Positions 1 to 6,793 of a stretch of DNA of 32,673 bases are shown here, one piece after another. Below the pieces are notes generated by a model that saw nothing but the letters and a program-made list of their open reading frames with translations, searched no databases and was not told the DNA's origin. This DNA is from Staphylococcus ureilyticus (lineage in GTDB: Bacteria > Bacillota > Bacilli > Staphylococcales > Staphylococcaceae). The translations under genes and the position numbers were made by a program. Every line of letters begins with the position of its first letter. Within the stretch, counting starts at the first letter, position 1. The DNA is taken from contig NZ_PPRL01000122.1 of the NCBI RefSeq assembly GCF_002902235.1, positions 1 to 32,673 on the forward strand, written 5' to 3'.

Positions 1-267
1 TAAATAAATAACTAAAAATTTTAAACGTTTCATTATTTTCCCTTTTCAAAATATATAATGTATTTAAACTTCATCAAACTTAAAATATAAAGACATATTT
101 ATAATATATTAACCACCAATACTTAAATTTTGATTTCAGTTCGAAGATCTTAATCTTTAGATTTTCATCAGAACATCTTCATATAAGTGGGATTGAGGTT
201 ATCGAAAAGACTATACAACTTCAAAATAAAATCCGTCATACTTTTCTATTTCTTAATCATACTTCAT

Positions 268-303
268 AAAAAAATGCCGACAAAGTATACACCTTTGTCG
301 ACA
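268..303 (-). terminator. Intrinsic terminator of the aldehyde dehydrogenase gene
   Basis: On the minus strand an 11-bp stem (TGTCGACAAAG / CTTTGTCGGCA, one G-U pair, arms at plus-strand 293-303 and 275-285) is followed by a run of seven T. It lies about 40 bp after the stop of the aldehyde dehydrogenase gene and ends that transcript. In the rest of 1-341 I see only AT-rich non-coding DNA. Confidence 0.85.
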
Positions 304-341
304 TTTCAAAACATTTATTAAACTATTTAATTATATTTTAA

Positions 342-1835
342 TTAGTATAAGCCTTTTGTTTCATTACTTGTATCAATAAAGATGTTTTTAACTTGTTGAT
401 AGTTTTTAATTGCATCTTTATAAACTTCACGGCCGATACCAGATTTTTTATAACCACCAAATGGTGCACCAGATGGAATTTGATTATACGTATTAACCCA
501 AATACGTCCAGTACGAATTGCTTTTGCAACATTTAATGCACGAAGTAAGTTTGTAGTGAAGACACCACCAGCTAAACCATATTCTGAATCATTAGCAATG
601 TTAATTGCTTCTTCTTCATCTTCGAATTTTTCAACAACAAGAACAGGTCCAAAAATCTCTTCTTGTGCTAATTTATGACTATTATCTGAAAGTTCAATGA
701 TTGTTGGTTCGAAGAAGTAGCCTTTATCTAAACCATTATCAGTAATACGGTGTCCACCCGTTAAGATATTTGCTTTGTCATCTTCTTCTGCTAATTTAAT
801 ATAACTTTCAATTTTTTCAATTTGTTCTGAGCCAGTTTGTGCACCCATTTTTGTATCTTCAGCGAATGGGTCACCTACTTTAATATTTTCGAACGCTTCT
901 TTTAATTTTGGTAATAATTTATCATATAAAGATGATTGTACTAATAAACGTGAACCGGCACTACATACCTCACCTTGGTTGAATAGAATACCTAATTGAA
1001 CGCCTTCAATGACTTGATCTAAATTTGCATCATCAAAGATAATATTAGCACTTTTACCGCCAAGTTCTAATGTAGTTGGCACAATACGTTCAGCACCTGC
1101 TTTAGCAACACCATAGCCTACATCTGTTGAACCAGTGAATGATAATTTATTTACACCTTCATGTTTGAAAATCGCATCACCTGATTCTGAACCTTTACCA
1201 GTAATAACGTTGACTACACCTTTAGGTAACACATCTTGAAGAATTTTAGCTAATTCAATTAAGCTTAATGGTGTAGAAGAAGAAGGTTGAATCACCACTG
1301 TATTACCCGCTGCTAATGCTGGACCTAATTTCCAAGATGCAAGTAAGATTGGGAAGTTCCATGCTACTACTGCACCTACTACTCCCACAGGTTCATTTAC
1401 AACTAAACTCATAGTGTTATTATCTATTTGATTAACCGAACCTTCATCAGTCGTTAATACTCCTGCAAAATATTTAAATTGTTCAGCTACTTGAGGAATA
1501 TCGGCAGTTGAAGTTTCACGATAAGGTTTACCATTTTGAAGTGATTCAACTGTTGCTAAGTGTTCCTTATTTTCTTCAATACGACGACTAATTTCTAATA
1601 AATAATCTGCACGTTCTGCTTTAGAAATTTTACTCCAGCTATCAAATGCATCATGTGCTGATTGTACTGCTTTATCAACATCTTTTTCATTTGCTTTAGC
1701 AACTTTAGCTAATTCTTCACCATTTGCTGGGTTAGTTACCGTAAGTGTTTCTCCACTTTCACTTGGTTGGAATTCACCATTTATAAATAAATCATATTGT
1801 TCATCTAAAAAATCTCTAACATTTACTTTTGCCAT
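342..1835 (-). CDS. aldA: NAD(P)-dependent aldehyde dehydrogenase, AldA-like
   Basis: A 497-residue cytosolic aldehyde dehydrogenase that would oxidise an aldehyde to the carboxylic acid with NAD(P)+. Full family length. Visible landmarks: the substrate/cofactor asparagine in AWNFP (N160), the Rossmann-fold motif FTGSTDVG (233-240), the general base in LELGG (E257) and the catalytic cysteine in NQGEVCSAG (C291). The C-terminal part contains the usual EEIFGPVL and [13 protein letters not shown] stretches. The sequence resembles S. aureus AldA but is clearly diverged from it, which argues for another staphylococcal species. The ATG is preceded by GAGGGATG at a suitable distance. The gene appears to be a single transcription unit ending at the hairpin 268-303. 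The substrate cannot be read from sequence; the neighbouring nitroreductase remnant gives no clue. Confidence 0.93.
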   Translation of the reverse strand: MAKVNVRDFLDEQYDLFINGEFQPSESGETLTVTNPANGEELAKVAKANEKDVDKAVQSAHDAFDSWSKISKAERADYLLEISRRIEENKEHLATVESLQNGKPYRETSTADIPQVAEQFKYFAGVLTTDEGSVNQIDNNTMSLVVNEPVGVVGAVVAWNFPILLASWKLGPALAAGNTVVIQPSSSTPLSLIELAKILQDVLPKGVVNVITGKGSESGDAIFKHEGVNKLSFTGSTDVGYGVAKAGAERIVPTTLELGGKSANIIFDDANLDQVIEGVQLGILFNQGEVCSAGSRLLVQSSLYDKLLPKLKEAFENIKVGDPFAEDTKMGAQTGSEQIEKIESYIKLAEEDDKANILTGGHRITDNGLDKGYFFEPTIIELSDNSHKLAQEEIFGPVLVVEKFEDEEEAINIANDSEYGLAGGVFTTNLLRALNVAKAIRTGRIWVNTYNQIPSGAPFGGYKKSGIGREVYKDAIKNYQQVKNIFIDTSNETKGLY

Positions 1836-1962
1836 ACGTTTTCATCCCTCTTTCTTTGTTTATAAATCATAACGTAACTCTCTATAAAGTAATGTTAAAT
1901 TCACTTCATTCAATGATCCGTTTTGTATATTTATTGTTTACCCTTTTTTTACAAAACTATGC

Positions 1963-2138
1963 TTAATTTATCCATTCAATTACATCTTCTTGTGGTTGAC
2001 GCGTTTTAGGTTTTGTAGGATTCTCTTTTCTATAACCAAAAGCTACCATAACTGAAGATGCAAACTGATTACTATCAATGATCCCTTCATGTTCTAATAA
2101 CTCAGTTACGCCATCTAAATCGAAACCTTCCATTAAGA
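1963..2138 (-). pseudogene. 3' end of a nitroreductase gene, truncated by IS431
   Basis: About 58 C-terminal residues remain, containing [10 protein letters not shown] followed by [14 protein letters not shown], the typical end of NAD(P)H-dependent, FMN-binding nitroreductase family proteins of staphylococci. The reading frame continues for four codons into the IS431 terminal repeat, where a TTG could start, but that start is an accident of the junction. The N-terminal two thirds of the gene are absent from the window, so the junction at 2138/2139 is not a simple insertion with both halves kept. The fragment should be non-functional because the FMN-binding N-terminal region is missing. Confidence 0.8.
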
Positions 2139-2462
2139 GGTTCTGTTGCAAAGTAAAAAATATAGCTAACCACTAATTTATCATGTCAGTGTTCGCTTAA
2201 CTTGCTAGCATGATGCTAATTTCGTGGCATGGCGAAAATCCGTAGATCTGAAGAGACCTGCGGTTCTTTTTATATAGAGCGTAAATACATTCAATACCTT
2301 TTAAAGTATTCTTTGCTGTATTGATACTTTGATACCTTGTCTTTCTTACTTTAATATGACGGTGATCTTGCTCAATGAGGTTATTCAGATATTTCGATGT
2401 ACAATGACAGTCAGGTTTAAGTTTAAAAGCTTTAATTACTTTAGCCATTGCTACCTTCGTTG
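2139..2462 (-). mobile_element. IS431/IS257 remnant, one end plus the 3' part of the transposase gene
   Basis: Starts with the IS431 terminal repeat GGTTCTGTTGCAAAGT and is almost identical to the first 325 bp or so of the complete copy at 5902-6690. Identity stops abruptly after 2462, where the full copy continues with AAGGTGCC and this one with TATATAAT. The surviving frame (2197-2462) gives the last ~84 transposase residues, including the catalytic-region segment NNLIEQDHRHIKVR. The D-D part of the DDE triad and the second terminal repeat are gone, so this copy cannot move. It is in the same orientation as the complete copy, and the two bracket 3.4 kb of foreign DNA. Confidence 0.92.
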
Positions 2463-2748
2463 TATATAATATACAAAACAACTTCCTATAAAATCAGCAT
2501 TATGTAAACTATACTACACAAAAGACCCTTTGCTATCAGTGGTTTTAAAGTATTCGTATAAAAAAAGTCCTATACAAAAAATATACAATCGCATAATAGC
2601 GCTGTTTATCTTGTTCGGTGTATATTTGTTTATTCAATATTTATTCATTTTCAAGACCCCTCATGAGTGATTACAAATACAATAAAATAACATTGTAAGA
2701 ATTTCAATATTAATCTATTTTAGAAATGTTGAGTTAATTCATAGTAAA
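2463..2748. other. Non-coding stretch after the IS431 remnant
   Basis: No convincing ORF on either strand. The DNA is very AT-rich and has several TATACAAAA-like words (around 2470, 2572 and 2579) and one TAGCGC word near 2598. It may be the broken end of the incoming replicon, but I can assign no function. Confidence 0.4.
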
Positions 2749-2781
2749 GGTAATTAATAAAAAATTAATTGCCTTTTTTTT
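2749..2781 (+). terminator. Orphan intrinsic terminator
   Basis: GGTAATTAAT (2749-2758) pairs with ATTAATTGCC (2764-2773), one T-G wobble, followed by eight T. It faces the plus direction, but no gene precedes it in the window. It is probably the leftover terminator of a gene removed when the IS431 remnant formed. Confidence 0.65.
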
Positions 2782-2837
2782 GTTTGAACATAGTATTATA
2801 TAAATAAACTAGTGATTATTTATTAGGGAGGGATATT

Positions 2838-3752
2838 ATGGATTTTGTAGCTATTGATTTAGAAACAGCAAATAATGATAGAAGTTCTATTTGTGCAATG
2901 GGAATGGTTAAGGTAAAAGATAATGAAATTGTAGATACATATTATACATTAGTGGATCCAGAAACTTATTTTGATGGATTTAATGTTATGATTCACGGTA
3001 TTGATGAAGATGATGTAGTAGACAGTCCAACTTTTGAAAATATTTATAGTGATATTATTAATTTTGCTGAAGATTATAATCTTGTTGCGCATTCAACAAG
3101 ATTTGATATGTATGCTTTAGCTGATTGCATGGCAAAATATGATTTGCCAATTTGGAATAATAACTATTTTTGCTCACACCGTATTAGTCAGGAGTTAAGA
3201 AAAGGTTTGGCAAGCTATCGTTTGAACGATTTAGTTTTTCAATTTGAGTTAAATTCATTTGAACATCACAACGCCTTAGAAGATGCTAAAGCAAGTGCAA
3301 ATATAATTACTTACTTTAATCATAATAACGAGTTAGAATCAATAGAATTATTTTGTGATACTCATGATTTTAAAATGGGAAAATTGAATAAGAATGGTTT
3401 TGTTAAACGAAAACACTCAAAAGCAACTGAAATAGCGTTAGACTATAGTAATATTAATCTTCAAGAAGATAGTATCTTTTTTGATAAGACTATTTGTTTT
3501 ACTGGGAAACTACAAAAATATACTAGAAAAGAGGTTGCGCAAGTTGTTACAAATATTGGGGCAAACTGGGTGGATAGAGTTACAGAAAATGTAGATTATT
3601 TAGTTATAGGAAACTTAGAAAATTTAGAAAAGGCAACTGGATATAAAGAATCTAGTAAGATAAAAAAAGCGAAGATAAATGCAGATAAGGGGTTGCCTAT
3701 TCAAATCCTTAGTGAATTAGAATTTTATCAAGAAATGGAAAGTGGAGAATAA
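2838..3752 (+). CDS. DEDDh 3'-5' exonuclease with C-terminal BRCT domain
   Basis: A 304-residue protein of the DnaQ/epsilon exonuclease superfamily fused to a BRCT domain. Exonuclease residues seen: D7 and E9 in AIDLET, D90 in HSTRFDMYAL, and H144/D149 in HHNALEDAKA, which makes it the DEDDh subtype. The BRCT part covers about 212-300, with the FDKTICFTGKL start, the conserved glycine in NIGANW and the VDYLVIG strand. A single short linker (about 165-210) joins them. The expected role is removal of nucleotides from DNA 3' ends in repair or replication, with BRCT binding a nicked end or a phosphorylated partner; the precise role is unknown. Start: ATG after GGGAGGG. It is followed one base later by a 115-residue gene, so the two are probably one operon. 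It lies inside the IS431-bracketed block and may belong to a plasmid. Confidence 0.85.
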   Translation: MDFVAIDLETANNDRSSICAMGMVKVKDNEIVDTYYTLVDPETYFDGFNVMIHGIDEDDVVDSPTFENIYSDIINFAEDYNLVAHSTRFDMYALADCMAKYDLPIWNNNYFCSHRISQELRKGLASYRLNDLVFQFELNSFEHHNALEDAKASANIITYFNHNNELESIELFCDTHDFKMGKLNKNGFVKRKHSKATEIALDYSNINLQEDSIFFDKTICFTGKLQKYTRKEVAQVVTNIGANWVDRVTENVDYLVIGNLENLEKATGYKESSKIKKAKINADKGLPIQILSELEFYQEMESGE

Positions 3753-3753
3753 T

Positions 3754-4101
3754 ATGAAAAAAGTTATAACGAAAAAACATGTTTTTTTAGTTGATGAAGT
3801 AGAATCAAATGGAAATGATGATTGTATTTATGGCCAAAGCTTACTGTTATCTATATATGTACATGTTAATACAAAAACTAATGGGAAAACGGGAAGTTTT
3901 ATTTATTCTGAATCTATTGGGCGTATCGTCAGGCATGAAGATGTAGTGTCTATAGAAGATCCAACATATAGTGAATTAGAATTTTATAAGTACATAAAAA
4001 AACATAAAGAAATAGCATATTCTAAAAGACTAGTAGAAGAGTATAATTTAGAAAAGTACATAATATATGTTGACGTACAACCCAAAGATACCGAAATGTA
4101 A
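3754..4101 (+). CDS. Small conserved-looking protein, function unknown
   Basis: Encodes 115 residues from the ATG at 3754, chosen because GTGGAG ends six bases upstream; an in-frame GTG at 3742 overlaps the previous gene and has no RBS. It starts one base after the exonuclease-BRCT stop, so the two are translationally linked. No signal peptide or membrane segment is visible. The sequence is rich in charged and aromatic residues and looks like a small alpha/beta cytosolic protein with a strand-rich first half (KKHVFLVDEV, LLLSIYVHVN) and a helical second half. I do not recognise a family. The tight coupling suggests an accessory role to the exonuclease, which is an inference. Confidence 0.7.
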   Translation: MKKVITKKHVFLVDEVESNGNDDCIYGQSLLLSIYVHVNTKTNGKTGSFIYSESIGRIVRHEDVVSIEDPTYSELEFYKYIKKHKEIAYSKRLVEEYNLEKYIIYVDVQPKDTEM

Positions 4102-4133
4102 AAATAAATGATACTCATATCCAACAAATAGTC

Positions 4134-4168
4134 AAAGCACCCAACCAATTACGGCTAGGTGCTTTTAT
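4134..4168 (+). terminator. Intrinsic terminator of the exonuclease operon
   Basis: AAAGCACC (4134-4141) pairs with GGTGCTTT (4158-4165), followed by TATT. It lies 33 bp after the stop of the 115-residue gene. The reverse strand also ends in several T, so it may work in both directions. From 4169 to 4450 I see no gene. Confidence 0.75.
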
Positions 4169-4451
4169 TGTGACAAGATAAATAGTTGGAACCTATCTCG
4201 CATTACCCCCAAAGCAAACAGACACAATTCAATCAGAACTAAGTGCATTATATAACACATAATCATGGTAAACAATCATGTATATGTATGGCGTCACGTA
4301 AGAGGCGCCTCATATGCTCATATTCGTTAATAATATGATTTTAGGTAATAAAAACATCATAAAAGATATGATTGCTTATATATACTCTCTAAATGGCTAA
4401 TAAACAGAAATAAATAATTTTTTGATTGTCGTAAAATTTTTAAGAACCGTA

Positions 4452-4466
4452 TGCTATATTATAAAG
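4452..4466 (+). promoter_or_regulatory. Extended -10 promoter for the small hydrophobic peptide transcript
   Basis: TGCTATATT (4452-4460) matches an extended -10 (TGnTATAAT type). No good -35 is found at 16-18 bp, which fits an extended -10 promoter. The predicted start near 4466 would place GTGTCTTGT at the very 5' end of the RNA, the segment that is complementary to the downstream hairpin loop at 4741-4749. Confidence 0.45.
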
Positions 4467-4507
4467 TGTCTTGTTTAGCAGGCTTGCGTGTTGTCTTGAA
4501 TAAGAGA

Positions 4508-4577
4508 GGTGGTAAACGTCAAAAAGTACAAGCCGTTCAAAGAATCGACTAAAACTTTGGCGGTGTTTTTGTTAATG
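4508..4577 (+). repeat. Direct repeat pair, first copy (RBS segment and internal segment)
   Basis: GGTGGTAA-AC-GTCAAAAAGTACAA at 4508-4531 and TGTTTTTGTTAATG at 4564-4577, 32 bp apart. The second copy lies at 4908-4944 with the two parts only one base apart and the AC missing. A third, shorter relative of the first part (AGGAGGTGGTAAAT) precedes the start codon of the gene at 5338. Confidence 0.8.
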
Positions 4578-4661
4578 CTGTATGGATTGATACGTTCTTT
4601 GGTTGACTGCCTTGCAAGTATGTTTGATTTTCTTACAGCGCTAGTTACGTTAATTAGCTAG
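4509..4661 (+). CDS. Candidate 50-residue hydrophobic peptide, possible type I toxin
   Basis: An ORF of 50 codons with a basic N-terminus (KKYKPFKESTK) and a long hydrophobic stretch containing LAVFLLMLYGLI and MFDFLTALVTLI, enough for one transmembrane helix. Annotated start is GTG at 4509; the upstream AAGAGAG is too close to be an ideal RBS, so initiation at the ATG at 4575 (RBS GGCGGTG, 28-residue product) is an alternative. The context suggests tight RNA control: the leader pairs with a downstream loop, and the RBS segment 4508-4531 and segment 4564-4577 are repeated at 4908-4944 next to a terminator for the opposite strand. It resembles small membrane toxins in size and hydropathy but has no visible match to Fst, TxpA or PepA1. 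It could instead be a leader peptide for a plasmid replication gene. Confidence 0.4.
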   Translation: MVNVKKYKPFKESTKTLAVFLLMLYGLIRSLVDCLASMFDFLTALVTLIS

Positions 4662-4682
4662 TTTTAACTAAATATAATTAGT

Positions 4683-4785
4683 AATCCCTTAATACTTTAA
4701 AGGTTCATGACAACGATTTGTGATGATTGCAACACGCAATACAAGACACATCATCAAGATACGTAAAGTGTTAAGGGATTTTTAT
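4683..4785 (+). ncRNA. Long hairpin with a loop complementary to the peptide mRNA leader
   Basis: A 17-bp stem (arms 4683-4699 and 4764-4780, one mismatch: AATCCCTTAA / TTAAGGGATT at its base) is followed by TTTT and closes a region that holds an inner GATGAT/ATCATC hairpin. The inner loop carries CAACACGCAA (4730-4739) and ACAAGACAC (4741-4749), which are perfectly complementary to 4484-4493 and 4466-4474 in the leader of the hydrophobic peptide RNA. Either this is the 3' end of that RNA, folding back on its own 5' end, or a separate small RNA started from TTAATT-17 bp-TATAAT (4650-4655, 4673-4678). The two options cannot be separated by reading. Confidence 0.45.
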
Positions 4786-4789
4786 GTAT

Positions 4790-4829
4790 AAAAAAAAGCC
4801 ACCCAGAACGAGAAGAGAACTAGGTAGCT
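4790..4829 (-). terminator. Strong minus-strand terminator facing the peptide gene
   Basis: On the minus strand AGCTACCTAG (plus 4820-4829) pairs with CTGGGTGGCT (4797-4806) through ten pairs, two of them G-T, followed by eight T. It ends a transcript coming from the right, for which no protein gene exists until far downstream. This is the main evidence for a small antisense-type RNA between about 4790 and 4945. Confidence 0.75.
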
Positions 4830-4907
4830 GTTATTCGTAAGAAGTGACTAGCTTGTTACGAATTAATTATGATCCTTACTATTTTCAATAAACTGACTAG
4901 GTTTATT

Positions 4908-4944
4908 GGTGGTAAGTCAAAAAGTACAATTGTTTTTGTTAATG
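4908..4944 (+). repeat. Direct repeat pair, contracted second copy
   Basis: GGTGGTAAGTCAAAAAGTAC continues to AA at 4929, and TGTTTTTGTTAATG occupies 4931-4944. Twenty-two and fourteen bases match the first copy without substitution. No usable ORF is left here, so the repeat is not a second gene; its conservation suggests an RNA-pairing role on the other strand. Confidence 0.8.
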
Positions 4945-4960
4945 ATTAAAGACTAGCACA

Positions 4961-5032
4961 TTTTGTACCAATATTGCAACAAAATGCTAACGAGATATAA
5001 CGAAATGTACCGAGATGCAACCAAAAGTAAAA
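4961..5032. repeat. Dyad plus 10-bp degenerate direct repeats, possible replication origin
   Basis: At 4961-4984 there is a hyphenated palindrome, TTTTGT-nnC-AATATT-Gnn-ACAAAA. It runs into about five units of 10 bp phased at one helical turn: AATGCTAACG (4983-4992), AGATATAACG (4993-5002), AAATGTACCG (5003-5012), AGATGCAACC (5013-5022), AAAAGTAAAA (5023-5032). Together with a primase-like Rep fragment 650 bp downstream this resembles an iteron-type origin or a cooperative operator. It may bind the small basic protein at 5338 or the primase. No experimental support. Confidence 0.4.
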
Positions 5033-5063
5033 TGAACTAGTAATCATTTTTGGGGTGGAGGAT

Positions 5064-5090
5064 ATGAAGATATCTATAAATCAATACTAA
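5064..5090 (+). CDS. Eight-codon mini-ORF with a strong RBS
   Basis: ATG at 5064 follows GGGGTGGAGG at ideal spacing and reads MKISINQY then stop. An RBS this good on so short an ORF suggests either a leader peptide for the genes downstream or the remnant of a gene that has picked up an early stop. I see no arrest-like motif. Confidence 0.25.
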   Translation: MKISINQY

Positions 5091-5156
5091 AAATGAATAG
5101 GACAAAACAACTGTTATATTAGTTATATAATCAAATAAAGAAAGGAGGGCAAACCT

Positions 5157-5255
5157 ATGCAAATGCACAATATAGAAAGATATGTATTGATTGAAAGAGG
5201 GCAAAGACTTGTATGTGTATGCTTAACAGATAAAGATAAAACTTTTACGTTATAA
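5157..5255 (+). CDS. Small 32-residue protein, function unknown
   Basis: ATG at 5157 follows AAAGGAGGGC at 6-7 bp, one of the best RBSs in the window, so translation is likely. The peptide (MHNIERYVLIERGQR, then VCVCLTDKDK) has a CxC pair and mixed charge, and no membrane segment. Its last codons form one arm of a hairpin with the following non-coding DNA: AACAGATAAAG (5225-5235) pairs with CTTTATCTGTT at about 5270-5280. The hairpin has no T-run, so it may be a processing or attenuation element before the gene at 5338. No family recognised. Confidence 0.45.
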   Translation: MQMHNIERYVLIERGQRLVCVCLTDKDKTFTL

Positions 5256-5337
5256 CAATATTTACACCCTTTATCTGTTGTTAGAAAAGATTAGTTAATG
5301 TATTATAGCAATATATCACGTATAGGAGGTGGTAAAT

Positions 5338-5559
5338 ATGGCAGTGGCAACTAGGGAAGAAAGGGCAGAACGTAATTCTGATATTCGTAAAAGATTAGTA
5401 AAATATTGGCGTGAAAACTATGAACCTAAATACAATCTTATTGCAGAAGATATTGAAGTAGATTATACAAACTTACGACGTTACGTTATTAATCGTCACA
5501 ACTTTGGAATAGAAAACCTAGATAAGATTGAGAATTTTTTAGTTAAAAAAGGTTACTAA
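5338..5559 (+). CDS. Small basic protein, probable DNA-binding replication or control protein
   Basis: Encodes 73 residues from the ATG at 5338, chosen over a GTG at 5329 because TAGGAGGTGG ends about five bases before it. The sequence is charged and helical: REERAERNSDIRKRLV, then a predicted helix-turn-helix-like part NLIAEDIEVDYTNLRRYV, ending NLDKIENFLVKKGY. The pattern helix-turn-VDYTNLRRYV-helix resembles small lambda-repressor-like folds in which the second helix reads DNA, but the match is loose. It sits between the repeat array 4961-5032 and the primase fragment, where a replication initiator accessory or copy-control repressor would be expected. Function is inferred from position only. 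Confidence 0.6.
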   Translation: MAVATREERAERNSDIRKRLVKYWRENYEPKYNLIAEDIEVDYTNLRRYVINRHNFGIENLDKIENFLVKKGY

Positions 5560-5676
5560 GTAGAACGCAATTATATAATTTTTTTATGCATATGTACAAA
5601 ACGTAACATAAAGTACTATGTATTATATTTATTTGTCCCATTAGGGATTATTACAACTATAGCAAAGGAGTACTAT

Positions 5677-5901
5677 ATGGCACAGGTTACAGATATTACA
5701 CTTGTGCAAGCCTTTGAGAAGTTGTTTATTAGTAGTAAACAGAAACGTATCGAACAGCAAAGCGATGGCAGTTATTATGTTAAGCATAATGGTTTAGCAC
5801 GTAGTCATTTGATTAGCCATTTACAAGGTACTAAAACTATTGGCATATTCAGTGGCGATGTCTATTCTAAGTATTTATGTTTTGATATTGATACTGGATC
5901 A
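5677..5901 (+). pseudogene. N-terminal fragment of an archaeo-eukaryotic-type primase, cut by IS431
   Basis: The ATG at 5677 has a good RBS (AAAGGAGT). About 75 residues remain before the IS431 end at 5902; the frame then adds GSVAK and stops inside the IS. Motifs seen: HLQGTKTIGIFSGDVY followed by SKYLCFDIDTG. The hydrophobic-strand-DxD pattern (FDID) and the preceding small-residue-rich strand are typical of the catalytic start of archaeo-eukaryotic primase domains, including the TOTE-system/plasmid type. Such proteins prime DNA or act as plasmid Rep proteins. The catalytic histidine region and the rest are missing, so this is a dead gene unless a copy exists elsewhere. Assignment to the family rests on a short stretch. 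Confidence 0.6.
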
Positions 5902-6690
5902 GGTTCTGTTGCAAAGTAAAAAATATATCTAACCACTAATTTATCATGTCAGTCTTCGCTTAACTTGCTAGCATGATGCTAATTTCGTGGCATGGGGAAA
6001 ATCCGTAGATCTGAAGAGACCTGCGATTCTTTTTATATAGAGCGTAAATACATTCAATACCTTTTAAAGTATTCTTTGCCGTATTGATACTTTGATACCT
6101 TGTCATTCTTACTTTAATATGACGGTGATCTTGCTCAATGAGGTTATTCAGATATTTCGATGTACAATGACAGTCAGGTTTAAGTTTAAAAGCTTTAATT
6201 ACTTTAGCCATTGCTACCTTCGTTGAAGGTGCCTGATCTGTAACTACCTTTTGAGGTTTACCAAATTGTTTAATGAGACGTTTGATAAACGCATATGCTG
6301 AATGATTATCTCGTTGCTTACGCAACCAAATATCTAATGTATGTCCCTCTGCATCAATGGCACGATATAAATAGCTCCATTTTCCTTTTATTTTGATGTA
6401 TGTCTCATCAATACGCCATTTGTAATAAGCTTTTTTATGCTTTTTCTTCCAAATTTGATATAAAATTGGGGCATATTCTTGAACCCAACGGTAGACCGTT
6501 GAATGATGAACGTTTACACCACGTTCCCTTAATATTTCAGATATATCACGATAACTCAATGCATATCTTAGATAGTAGCCAACGGCTACAGTGATAACAT
6601 CCTTGTTAAATTGTTTATATCTGAAATCGTTCATACAGAAGACTCCTTTTTGTTAAAATTATACTATAAATTCAATTTTGCAACAGAACC
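5902..6690 (-). mobile_element. IS431/IS257, complete (IS6 family)
   Basis: 789 bp, bounded by GGTTCTGTTGCAAAGT at 5902 and its inverted partner ending CAACAGAACC at 6690, the known size and ends of IS431. Contains one transposase gene. The 8 bp on each side (CTGGATCA left, ATTTAATC right) are not duplicated, and neither matches the flank left of the remnant at 2139 (CATTAAGA), so the present arrangement came from recombination or deletion, not a fresh insertion. It truncates the primase-like gene. Confidence 0.95.
5960..6634 (-). CDS. tnp: IS431 transposase (IS6 family DDE)
   Basis: 224 residues, the standard IS431 length. DDE residues visible: D76 in WRIDETY, D133 in VVTDQAPS and E168 in NLIEQDHRH. 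N-terminal helix-turn-helix around SYRDISEILRERGVNVHHST. Compared with the start encoded at 32632, residue 3 is D here and Y there; R-M-T in HIKVRMTRYQ differs from K-T in the remnant at 2139. IS6 transposases form cointegrates by replicative transposition, which explains plasmid capture between two copies. Probably active. Confidence 0.96.
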   Translation of the reverse strand: MNDFRYKQFNKDVITVAVGYYLRYALSYRDISEILRERGVNVHHSTVYRWVQEYAPILYQIWKKKHKKAYYKWRIDETYIKIKGKWSYLYRAIDAEGHTLDIWLRKQRDNHSAYAFIKRLIKQFGKPQKVVTDQAPSTKVAMAKVIKAFKLKPDCHCTSKYLNNLIEQDHRHIKVRMTRYQSINTAKNTLKGIECIYALYKKNRRSLQIYGFSPCHEISIMLAS

Positions 6691-6793
6691 ATTTAATCCC
6701 TCATCTTAATTAATTTTATTTTTTCAAACTTCCCATTTCTAATTATATTGTTTACATAATCGATGATTATCAGAAGTTTTAATGATATAAATC

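Larger units (their letters stand above)
4790..4945 (-). ncRNA. Candidate antisense RNA complementary to the hydrophobic peptide mRNA
   Basis: The minus-strand transcript ending at the hairpin 4790-4829 would contain the complement of 4908-4929 and 4931-4944. These match the RBS segment (4508-4531, differing only by a two-base gap) and the internal segment (4564-4577, 14 of 14) of the hydrophobic peptide RNA, so the RNA could bind in trans and block the RBS. A weak promoter TTGGTA-17 bp-TAATCA on the minus strand would start it close to 4937. The start is uncertain; the terminator and the repeats are directly visible. The design recalls RNA II of the Fst/par locus. Confidence 0.35.

Noticed and set aside
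2197..2481. 94-residue minus-strand ORF
   Set aside because: It is the 3' part of the IS431 transposase gene plus a few codons from the neighbouring DNA; not a separate gene.
4673..4678. TATAAT before the hairpin 4683-4780 as a firm small-RNA promoter
   Set aside because: The -35 is poor and AT-rich DNA often shows TATAAT; kept only as an alternative explanation, not as a promoter call.
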